A stretch of DNA of 12,444 bases from Anaerolineae bacterium (GTDB lineage: Bacteria; Chloroflexota; Anaerolineae; Anaerolineales; Villigracilaceae), in assembly GCA_003484265.1 (NCBI GenBank), contig DNDO01000177.1, positions 1 through 12,444 of the forward strand, in the 5' to 3' direction. The stretch's first letter is position 1. Each line of letters starts with the position of its first letter. The position numbers were made by a program, and so were the translations under genes. The notes under the pieces were generated by a model. It was not told where the DNA came from. It was given only the letters and a program-made list of their open reading frames with translations, and ran no database searches. Of the stretch, positions 6,416 through 12,309 are shown piece by piece.

Positions 6416-6421
6416 ATTGTA
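6416..6421 (-). promoter_or_regulatory. Candidate -10 box for the seven-gene cell-wall operon
   Basis: On the minus strand TACAAT precedes the amidase ATG (6408) by 7 nt, which would put the transcription start at or just before the start codon. There is no convincing -35 at the expected place (CCAATT or CCCAAT). A GAAGG further upstream is about 20 nt from the ATG, too far for a normal ribosome-binding site. This is the natural place for the operon promoter because the next gene is divergent. Confidence 0.45.
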
Positions 6422-6488
6422 ATACTACCTTCTAAGAGAATTGGGGGCAAGGGATGAAACAGGGTGTTTGATTATGGTCATTTTTATC

Positions 6489-6517
6489 TTGACTCGCCCC
6501 TGCCTCCCCGTTATGAT
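6489..6517 (+). promoter_or_regulatory. Near-consensus sigma-70-type promoter of the flavin reductase gene
   Basis: TTGACT (6489-6494), a spacer of exactly 17 nt and TATGAT (6512-6517) match the housekeeping promoter at 5 of 6 positions in each box. The expected start near 6524 leaves a leader of about 14 nt that contains GGAG (6529-6532), 5 nt before the ATG at 6538. This is the best promoter in the window and shares a 129-nt divergent intergenic region with the amidase operon. Confidence 0.75.
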
Positions 6518-6537
6518 GAATTTCCATTGGAGAACAG

Positions 6538-7023
6538 ATGACCCTTGATTCAGACGATCTGCGCCAAGCTATGCGCGCATGGACTACCGGCGTAGCAGTT
6601 ATTACAGCAACACATGAACGACAGCGGTACGGCATGACCGTTAATTCATTCACGTCCGTTTCTCTCGAACCGCCACTGATCACGGTGACGTTGAAACGGC
6701 TCACGCATACGCATGAACTCGTTGAGAAATCCGGCGAGTTTGCGATCACCATCCTTTCAGCGAGCCAGAGTGACATGTCTGATCTTTTCGCTGGGAAGAT
6801 CGCGGGAATTACAGACCGCTTCGAAGGTGTGCAAACCGAGAAGCTGCTCCTCGACGCGCCGTTGCTTAAAGACGGCATATCATTCTTGAATTGCCGCGTT
6901 GTGAAATCGATCCCCGTCGGTGAGAACACGCTCTTTCTTGCAGAAGTCATTGCCGCACGCGGAAATGGCGAAGGCGCGCCATTGGTTTATCACAATAGAG
7001 TGTTCTGGAAATTGGTGAAATGA
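6538..7023 (+). CDS. Flavin reductase-like FMN-binding protein
   Basis: The protein has 161 residues, the usual size for the flavin reductase-like domain (HpaC/NTAB/DIM6 type split-barrel FMN-binding family). Members reduce FMN or FAD with NAD(P)H, often to supply a partner monooxygenase, or serve as flavoprotein redox enzymes. The hallmark is the FMN-binding region at about residues 13-46: MRAWTTGVAVITA, then GMTVNSFTSVSLEPPLITV. Later parts also fit: FAITILSASQSDMSDLFAG in the middle and a C-terminal PLVYHNRVFWKL strand. No signal peptide is present, so it is cytoplasmic. The start is fixed by GGAG 5 nt upstream and by a strong promoter. No monooxygenase partner lies in the window, so the substrate and partner are open. 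The next gene begins 86 nt downstream and could be transcribed from the same promoter. Family call is solid; biological role is unknown. Confidence 0.88.
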   Translation: MTLDSDDLRQAMRAWTTGVAVITATHERQRYGMTVNSFTSVSLEPPLITVTLKRLTHTHELVEKSGEFAITILSASQSDMSDLFAGKIAGITDRFEGVQTEKLLLDAPLLKDGISFLNCRVVKSIPVGENTLFLAEVIAARGNGEGAPLVYHNRVFWKLVK

Positions 7024-7109
7024 TTATTCACCGCCAAGCTCTGAAGACCGCAAAGAGAATAAAAAAGATATAAGGAAGATATCGGTTATGCTGGTGGAGG
7101 GAATCAGCG

Positions 7110-7679
7110 ATGACAGACAATTTGACTCTCGAAGAACAGAAGACATTGCTCCGCTTGGCACGCGAGGCAATAGAACACCGAGTCCGCGGGGAAAAACTTC
7201 CTCCCTTACCTACATCGTCATTGACATCCAACTTGCGCGAGCATGGCGCGACATTTATCACGTTAACGATACAAGGCGAGCTGCGCGGATGTATCGGCGC
7301 GCTCGAGGCGTATCAGCCTCTGGCTGAAGATGTTCGCGAACATGCTGTGGCCGCCGCGCTTGAAGACCCGAGGTTTCCTCCGCTGAGTGAAATTGAATTA
7401 AGCAGGATCCAAATTGAAGTGTCGAGATTGACGCGCCCCGTCCCGTTGGAGTACAAGGATGCGGACGATCTGTTATCCAGGATAAGACCGCACATCGACG
7501 GCGTCATCATCAAATACGGACCGCGCCGCGCAACGTTTCTTCCGCAGGTATGGGAGAAACTCCCCAACCCATCCGATTTCATGGACAGCCTTTGCCAAAA
7601 AGTGGGAGCGGATTATCGTCACTGGAGGAACAATCATCTTGATGTGCTGATCTATCAGGTCGAAGAATTTCGCGAATGA
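7110..7679 (+). CDS. AMMECR1-domain protein (AmmeMemoRadiSam system protein A type)
   Basis: The 189-residue protein has the AMMECR1 domain over almost its full length. The signature is LRGCIG (58-63) following TFITLTIQGE, then the conserved acidic/Pro stretch EDPRFPPLSEIE (85-96), VSRLTRP (104-110), DGVIIKYGPRRATFLPQVWE (130-149) and a C-terminal WRNNHLDVLIYQVEEF. In many prokaryotes this domain is encoded with a MEMO1-like dioxygenase-fold protein and a radical SAM enzyme (the AmmeMemoRadiSam set), whose biochemistry is unresolved. Neither partner is in the window, so it stands apart from that set here. The start is chosen because GGAGGG (7096-7101) lies 8 nt before the ATG at 7110. An earlier ATG at 7088 is in a different frame. 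The downstream TPR gene begins 18 nt after the stop. Confidence 0.92.
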   Translation: MTDNLTLEEQKTLLRLAREAIEHRVRGEKLPPLPTSSLTSNLREHGATFITLTIQGELRGCIGALEAYQPLAEDVREHAVAAALEDPRFPPLSEIELSRIQIEVSRLTRPVPLEYKDADDLLSRIRPHIDGVIIKYGPRRATFLPQVWEKLPNPSDFMDSLCQKVGADYRHWRNNHLDVLIYQVEEFRE

Positions 7680-7685
7680 GTAGGG

Positions 7686-7691
7686 TAAAAT
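7686..7691 (+). promoter_or_regulatory. Candidate -10 box for leaderless transcription of the 596-residue TPR gene
   Basis: TAAAAT ends 6 nt before the ATG at 7698, which would place transcription start on the A of the ATG. No Shine-Dalgarno sequence lies in the spacer, and the nearest purine-rich run (AGGG) is 13 nt away. No clear -35 is seen. The gene could also be read from the upstream AMMECR1 transcript. Confidence 0.4.
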
Positions 7692-7697
7692 CATCGC

Positions 7698-9488
7698 ATG
7701 GCTGACAACCTCCTATACCAGGAAGCAATGGACGCCCTGCGCGGGGGTGACAAAGCGCGCGCGCGCGACTTGCTGACAGGACTGATCAAGGAAGACCAGA
7801 ACAACGCAGAGTATTGGATCTGGTTAAGCGCCGCAATGGACACTTCCAAGGAGCGTCTGTACTGCCTGCAAACCGCGTTCAAACTGGACCCTGAAAATGC
7901 TGCCGCCAAACGAGGCTTGATCCTGATGGGGGCCATGCCCGCGGACGAAACCATTCAGCCATTTCAAATTAACCGCGCGCGCGAATGGGAGGAAAAACTT
8001 TTACTGGCGCACGAAAAACCGAAATTAAAGGGGTGGGCTGGACTTAAAGCCAGCCCGGTCTTCCGTTTGGGGCTTGTCATTCTTTTGGTCGGCGTGATCA
8101 TCTCTGGTGTTGCCTTCGGCTTTATCATCCCCGCCGCGAATCGCAATACACGGTTGCCCACGTTTACGCCCGGTCCCTCGCCGACCTATACGATCACAGT
8201 AACCGCCGTCGGAGCAAGACCACAGACACAGGTTGTCGGCACGCCGGGCGGACTTTCTGACCTGCTCGAAGTCCCATACACACCCACTGCCCTTTACGTC
8301 CCAACGGAGCGCTCGCCGCTTACGTCAGATTTTCTCCTCCAATTCGACCGCGCCTTCAAGACCGGCGACTGGGAGCAAGCCATTGATGCGTTGGAGAATG
8401 TGATCGCCGCCGAACCGGATGCCGCGTTCGCTTATTATTATCTTGGCGAGTCCTATCGCCTTAGTAATCAGCCAGGCCTGGCATTGACCGCCTTTAGAAC
8501 CGCCATCGAAAAGGATCCGAACTTCGGCGCGGCTTATGTTGGGATGGCGCGCGCGCAACTTCAAGCCAATCCGAACGCAAACGTCCTTCCGTTATTGGAT
8601 GACGCCGTCCGACTCGACCCGAATTTCGGCGAGGCATATCTCGAGCGTGCGCGCGTCAAATTACGTGACAATGATATTCAAGGCGCGATCACCGACCTCG
8701 GCGATGCCAATTCGCGCCTGCCCGAGTCGCCGTTGGTGTTCCATACCCTTGCGCAAGCCAGAGTCCAGGAGGGAGATTTTGATCTCGCCCTTACCGCCGC
8801 AAGCCGCGCCAACGAACTGGACATCACCTACCTGCCAACCTACCTCCTGCTCGGGCAAATTTACTCTGAAACTGGCGATGCCGCAGAAGCAGTCAGGAAC
8901 CTCGACCTCTATCTGCAATACGCGCCCAGCGACATCAACGCTTATATCCTGCTCGGAAGAATACAATTCGAGGCGGGCAACTATGAAGATTCCATCCAAG
9001 CCATGGACGAGGCTATCGCGGCAGATCGCGGACGACGCGAACCGTATCTGTATCGCTTCCTCGCCAACGTGGAACTGGAGGATGGCGCAGCCGCCGATGA
9101 AGACCTTGACTTTGCATTGAATGCCTATCCCGATCTCTTTGAAGCCAACCTGGGACTCGTCCGCGCTCATTTATTGAATGACCGTGATGGAAGCGCCCTC
9201 CTGGATCTGGACCTGACCCTCCAACTCGCCGAGACGGACGAACAAAAAGCGCTCGCCTATTTCTGGGCGGCGCGTGTCCACGAGGCACGGAATGAACTCA
9301 ATGATGCAGCGGATTACTGGGAATTGTTGCTCGACCTGCCGGAAGATGTGATGACCGAAGAAATGCGCGAAACCGCCGAAGAACATCTTCTCGACATAGA
9401 GCCAGCAGGTCCCACCTCAACGCCAACAAGAACACCAACGTCTACCAGAACACCAACTCCGACGAGAACGCCAACATCAACGCCTTAG
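7698..9488 (+). CDS. Membrane-anchored TPR protein with Thr/Pro-rich tail
   Basis: The protein has 596 residues in four parts. Residues 1-75 form a cytoplasmic TPR-like module (YWIWLSAAMDTSKERLYCLQ, then FKLDPENAAAKRGL). Residues about 120-146 are the single membrane helix. Residues 150-205 are a Pro/Thr-rich linker. Residues about 205-560 hold roughly ten tetratricopeptide repeats, recognisable by the spacing of A-Y-x-x-L-G and D-P-N/E motifs (for example AFAYYYLGESYRLSNQPGLA). The last part, about 570-596, is a TPT/RTPT repeat tail. TPRs are protein-binding scaffolds, so this is likely an envelope scaffold with binding modules on both sides of the membrane; partners are unknown. It has no enzymatic motif. 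The coding sequence contains three alternating GC runs of 10-13 nt. It follows the AMMECR1 gene by 18 nt and lacks a Shine-Dalgarno sequence; a TAAAAT box suggests a leaderless start. Confidence 0.85.
   Translation: MADNLLYQEAMDALRGGDKARARDLLTGLIKEDQNNAEYWIWLSAAMDTSKERLYCLQTAFKLDPENAAAKRGLILMGAMPADETIQPFQINRAREWEEKLLLAHEKPKLKGWAGLKASPVFRLGLVILLVGVIISGVAFGFIIPAANRNTRLPTFTPGPSPTYTITVTAVGARPQTQVVGTPGGLSDLLEVPYTPTALYVPTERSPLTSDFLLQFDRAFKTGDWEQAIDALENVIAAEPDAAFAYYYLGESYRLSNQPGLALTAFRTAIEKDPNFGAAYVGMARAQLQANPNANVLPLLDDAVRLDPNFGEAYLERARVKLRDNDIQGAITDLGDANSRLPESPLVFHTLAQARVQEGDFDLALTAASRANELDITYLPTYLLLGQIYSETGDAAEAVRNLDLYLQYAPSDINAYILLGRIQFEAGNYEDSIQAMDEAIAADRGRREPYLYRFLANVELEDGAAADEDLDFALNAYPDLFEANLGLVRAHLLNDRDGSALLDLDLTLQLAETDEQKALAYFWAARVHEARNELNDAADYWELLLDLPEDVMTEEMRETAEEHLLDIEPAGPTSTPTRTPTSTRTPTPTRTPTSTP
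9411..9485 (+). repeat. AC-rich degenerate coding repeat encoding a Thr/Pro/Arg/Ser tail
   Basis: The last 25 codons of the 596-residue TPR protein encode variations of TPTRTPTST. At DNA level AGAACACCAAC occurs twice and GAGAACGCCAAC once more, separated by similar AC-rich segments. Tails like this end many exported Chloroflexota proteins and are usually length-variable between relatives. This is a short internal repeat, not a CRISPR or intergenic array. Confidence 0.8.
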
Positions 9489-9537
9489 AAAACGGGACGA
9501 TAATTTTTCAACATCAATTTCCTAGAGGGTTATTTAT

Positions 9538-10725
9538 ATGGTCGAAAATCGTCGAGAACAAATCAAAAAGTATCTGATCACTCAAGCTACAGAAGATTTG
9601 CTTAACACCTGGCAAAACGGAATTGTTGGCGAATGGGAAGAAGAAGTCTTCGAAATAGTCAAAGAAATTTTGCTAGAACGGCTAGGTTATGTGCCACCTC
9701 AATCAGGGGCAACGCAAGCTTCTCAATTTCTAGTGAGAGCTGAGGGTTTCCTCGAAAGAAAAGAGTTGGATAAAGCATTACATGAATGCGAAGCTGCAAT
9801 TCAAATTGATCCTGATTCCGCTATTGCATACAAATACCTTGGTCACATTTACGATGAAATGGAGCAACTCGAAAACTCCATCACCAATTTTCAAAAAGCC
9901 ATCCGACTTGATCCCGACCTTCAAGATGTTTGGGAAGCCATGTTGCTTGTTGAACTGGACCTAGAAGATGAATTTGAAGAATCTCCAGCCAAACAATATC
10001 TCGACCAGGCACTTGAATACGCAAATAACGATGAGATTGAAAAAGCACTCGCAAAATGCGAAGAAGCAAAATCATTTATGCCCAGTCTTGCAACCGCCTA
10101 TAATTATCTTGGCTTGATTTTGCAGACTTTAAACGAATTAGAAGCTGCAATCGATGCGTATCTGAAAGCCATAGAACTTAATCCACGGTTTTATGTCGCT
10201 CGCGAAAATCTTGCTAATGCAAGAGTTGTTTTGGAGGAAGAGTACTATCTTCGATCTCCAATTCTGACTTCAAACGAAGATGAAGAGACTAAAGACATAG
10301 ATATTGATAAACCTTTGTTAATTGTGGAAGGAGAAAATCCAATTCCTGGGTGGATGTATTTAGACGCAAATGCTTTTCTATTGAGAGGTTGGGCTGGGCA
10401 TCGCAACCGACCAGGCCGAAGTGGATATGACCCTCTTGATACCGATTTCGAGCTTGCTCATATGGAAGGGGTTGTTATTCGTCGTCTAATTACCCTAAAA
10501 TTCAGGACAAAAAATCCCCTTAATCTTCTAATTATGCTATATCTGGGTATCTTGTATTCTTTTTATGGGGGTGTGCCATTCATGCTAGGAGGATGGGAGG
10601 GTTTGTTTCTAGGATTTATTTCAAGCCCATATTTAATCATTGGATTGGCAATGTTGATAAATGTATTTTCGAGTTTATGGCATCAGAGACCTAGCAAAGA
10701 AGATAATGGTCACACGTTTTTCTAA
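9538..10725 (+). CDS. TPR protein with C-terminal membrane helices and an uncharacterised conserved block; AT-rich
   Basis: The protein has 395 residues. Residues 12-50 contain an acidic helix motif (ATEDLLNTWQNGIVGEW, then FEIVKEILLERLGYVPPQ) that I recall as a recurring N-terminal element in Chloroflexota proteins. Residues 61-150 and 151-240 are two in-register copies of one TPR module. Residues 240-268 are an acidic linker. Residues 269-312 hold a block with GWAGHRNRPGRSGYDPLD and TDFELAHMEG, of unknown function. Residues about 327-378 carry two or three membrane helices. The C-terminal tail is short and polar. No catalytic motif is recognised. AGAGGG (9524-9529) lies 8 nt before the ATG, so the start is secure. 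Sampled segments have 30-38% GC against 58-62% in neighbours, suggesting transfer or a different origin. Its TAA overlaps the stop of the convergent DUF971 gene. Confidence 0.85.
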   Translation: MVENRREQIKKYLITQATEDLLNTWQNGIVGEWEEEVFEIVKEILLERLGYVPPQSGATQASQFLVRAEGFLERKELDKALHECEAAIQIDPDSAIAYKYLGHIYDEMEQLENSITNFQKAIRLDPDLQDVWEAMLLVELDLEDEFEESPAKQYLDQALEYANNDEIEKALAKCEEAKSFMPSLATAYNYLGLILQTLNELEAAIDAYLKAIELNPRFYVARENLANARVVLEEEYYLRSPILTSNEDEETKDIDIDKPLLIVEGENPIPGWMYLDANAFLLRGWAGHRNRPGRSGYDPLDTDFELAHMEGVVIRRLITLKFRTKNPLNLLIMLYLGILYSFYGGVPFMLGGWEGLFLGFISSPYLIIGLAMLINVFSSLWHQRPSKEDNGHTFF

Positions 10726-11075
10726 CCCTGCTTCGAGTCCTTCTTCCGATCTTCCTCACACGGACACAGCGCCCGCAAATAATGCCAGTTAAATATCCCA
10801 TAATCGTGACCGTCCTCCCAAACTATGGTCAGCGCATAAGAGCCGACAGCGACGACGTTCGCGATGCGCGTGGAGGGGTTGTCGCCCAGCTTTTTCTCGT
10901 ACACATCCGCATCGGGTTCAGACTTCATGTTCTCATGTCCGCCGCGGCACGAGGCGCAGGGGCAGGCCGCGCGCAATAATTCAAACGGATAGATACTTTC
11001 GTGTCCGTCACTCCATGTAACATTGAATTCCTTTGTCTTCTTATGTACATTAATTCCAGTCGGTTTTTCGTTCAT
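10722..11075 (-). CDS. DUF971 protein (gamma-butyrobetaine hydroxylase-like N-terminal domain)
   Basis: This 117-residue protein is a stand-alone DUF971 domain, the fold found at the N-terminus of gamma-butyrobetaine hydroxylase, where it binds zinc through three cysteines and one histidine. Matching residues here are C38, C40 and C43 (CPCASCRGG) and a His in the second half (H90 or H98). Two halves resemble each other: W21-x-DGH then LLRAACPC (33-40), and W86-E-DGH then YLRALCPC (99-106). The second CPC adds a cysteine pair (104, 106) I do not consider standard. Stand-alone DUF971 proteins lack a firm function, though some lie near or are fused to Fe-S-cluster carrier proteins. The gene begins 9 nt after the RtcB stop, and its Shine-Dalgarno sequence (AGAGGA, 4 nt before the ATG) overlaps the end of the RtcB gene, so the two form an operon. 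Confidence 0.9.
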   Translation of the reverse strand: MNEKPTGINVHKKTKEFNVTWSDGHESIYPFELLRAACPCASCRGGHENMKSEPDADVYEKKLGDNPSTRIANVVAVGSYALTIVWEDGHDYGIFNWHYLRALCPCEEDRKKDSKQG

Positions 11076-11084
11076 TGGTTCCTC

Positions 11085-12260
11085 TTAATCCTTATATGGG
11101 TCAACTTCATGCTCGCCAGCCATCGCAACGCCGATCGGCTTGAGCGTATGAAGGATGCGGATGGTCGGGCCGTGGAAGCCCAGCACCTCGGGCAGACGCT
11201 TGTAACAATGCGGAGACTCATCCGTGCCTGCGCCTCTTAATTCGACTCCCTGCCTTTTCACCCACTCCAGCATCATCTCCGCTGAAACCGCTCCCTCTTT
11301 GATGACCTTGCCTGTCTTCCGATTGATCTTTCCGCGCGCGGCGGTGCGGCTCATCACCCTCCCCGCTCCATGGACAGTGGAATACAGCGAATACTTCGCC
11401 TCATGCGACTCGACGCCTTCAAGAATGACCGAGATGTCACCCATCGATCCCCCCACGAATCCGCGCTGACCGGGGAATGCAGGAGTGGCTCCCTTACGCA
11501 CCACCCACATTTCCCGTCCGTTATGGGTTTCGCGCCAGGCAAAATTGTGATGGTTATGGACTTCCTCCAATATATTTGCGCCCAACATACGCGCCACTTC
11601 ACTGCACACCCAATCGCGTCCTGCATAGGCATAACGCCCGGCAAGTTCCATGCAGGCAAGATATTCCCTCCCCAAATTGGAATCAACAGAAAGGACCAAC
11701 GGATCTACATCCATGCCGTCCCTCGCGCCGCCTGCCTTCAAAAAATATGTGGCTGTTTTATGGCCCAGCCCGCGAGATCCAAAATGGACGCCGATCCACG
11801 CCCGCCCTTTCTCGTCTTCGAACAGGTCAACGTAATGATTGCCGGAACCGATCGTCCCCAACTGACCGCGTGCCATATCTTTGAGTCCCTTCACTGCGCG
11901 AAGGCTCCACACGGGATCATCGAACAGTTCATGGTCCACTTTTGTCTTGTTCTTGAGGCCGATGCCGAACGAGAGATGATTCCAAATATCATCCATGATC
12001 GTGCGGATGTTGGCGCGTATCTCAGAAGCAGGGATATCCAGCAGAACAGCCTTGTTACCACAGGCAATATCGAATCCGACTCCCGACGGGCTGATACTGT
12101 CATAATACGCAACCACCCCGCCGATGGGTACCGCATATCCCTTGTGGTGGTCAGCCATCATCGCAACAGCATCGGCGGTCTTTGCGCAGGTCTTGATCTG
12201 CGAAAGGGCGCTTTCGTCCACTGGGTCGCCCCAGACTGGGATGTTGTCAATTAATTTCAT
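11085..12260 (-). CDS. rtcB: RtcB-type RNA-splicing ligase (3'-phosphate RNA ligase)
   Basis: RtcB joins RNA ends carrying 2',3'-cyclic phosphate or 3'-phosphate to 5'-hydroxyl ends, using GTP and Mn2+ via a guanylylated histidine. The 391-residue protein is close to the usual bacterial length of about 400. Visible motifs are D64 and C67 in GFDIACGNK (metal ligands), GSGNH with H142, VHFGSRGLGH with H159, VHNHHNF with H235 (metal ligands), WVVRKGATPAFPGQRGFVGGS around 252-272 for GTP binding, and the guanylylated His H297 in STVHGAGR. All catalytic residues appear to be present. The motif reads FDIACG rather than the more usual VDIGCG, which points to a divergent subfamily. No archease gene, the common cofactor, is visible, nor are rtcA or rtcR. 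The upstream SH3-like gene ends 49 nt earlier on the same strand. The start lacks a good Shine-Dalgarno sequence, but the protein begins at the expected conserved N-terminus. Confidence 0.95.
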   Translation of the reverse strand: MKLIDNIPVWGDPVDESALSQIKTCAKTADAVAMMADHHKGYAVPIGGVVAYYDSISPSGVGFDIACGNKAVLLDIPASEIRANIRTIMDDIWNHLSFGIGLKNKTKVDHELFDDPVWSLRAVKGLKDMARGQLGTIGSGNHYVDLFEDEKGRAWIGVHFGSRGLGHKTATYFLKAGGARDGMDVDPLVLSVDSNLGREYLACMELAGRYAYAGRDWVCSEVARMLGANILEEVHNHHNFAWRETHNGREMWVVRKGATPAFPGQRGFVGGSMGDISVILEGVESHEAKYSLYSTVHGAGRVMSRTAARGKINRKTGKVIKEGAVSAEMMLEWVKRQGVELRGAGTDESPHCYKRLPEVLGFHGPTIRILHTLKPIGVAMAGEHEVDPYKD

Positions 12261-12309
12261 TCTCTCGGCTCACTCGATGTTTCGCTGCTAAACCACAGAA
12301 ACTTATACT

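Noticed and set aside
6409..6450. Upstream ATG at 6450 as the amidase start
   Set aside because: It would add 14 mostly hydrophobic residues before the basic signal-peptide N-terminus and would run over the TACAAT box. The ATG at 6408 gives a normal signal peptide.
6432..6950. Minus-strand open frame of 172 codons opposite the flavin reductase gene
   Set aside because: The plus-strand frame has a promoter, a Shine-Dalgarno sequence and family motifs; the minus frame has none and would run across the divergent promoter region.
8536..9120. Plus-strand open frame of 194 codons in another phase within the TPR gene
   Set aside because: The overlapping frame shows clear TPR periodicity; this one is rich in Ser, Arg and Thr without structure and has no ribosome-binding site.
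9411..9485. AC-rich repeats considered as a CRISPR-like or intergenic array
   Set aside because: The repeats are in frame, lie within the TPR gene up to its stop, encode a TPT/RTPT tail, and have no unique spacers.
11370..12254. Long plus-strand open frame of 294 codons
   Set aside because: It is antisense to rtcB, whose motifs are unmistakable, and the translation has no recognisable domain pattern. GC-rich genes often leave such shadow frames.
12261..12309. Possible promoter or hairpin between the SH3-like gene and rtcB
   Set aside because: A TATAAG-like box and a weak GTTTC/GAAAC pairing exist, but there is no -35, and the stem is too short with too long a loop to support a call.
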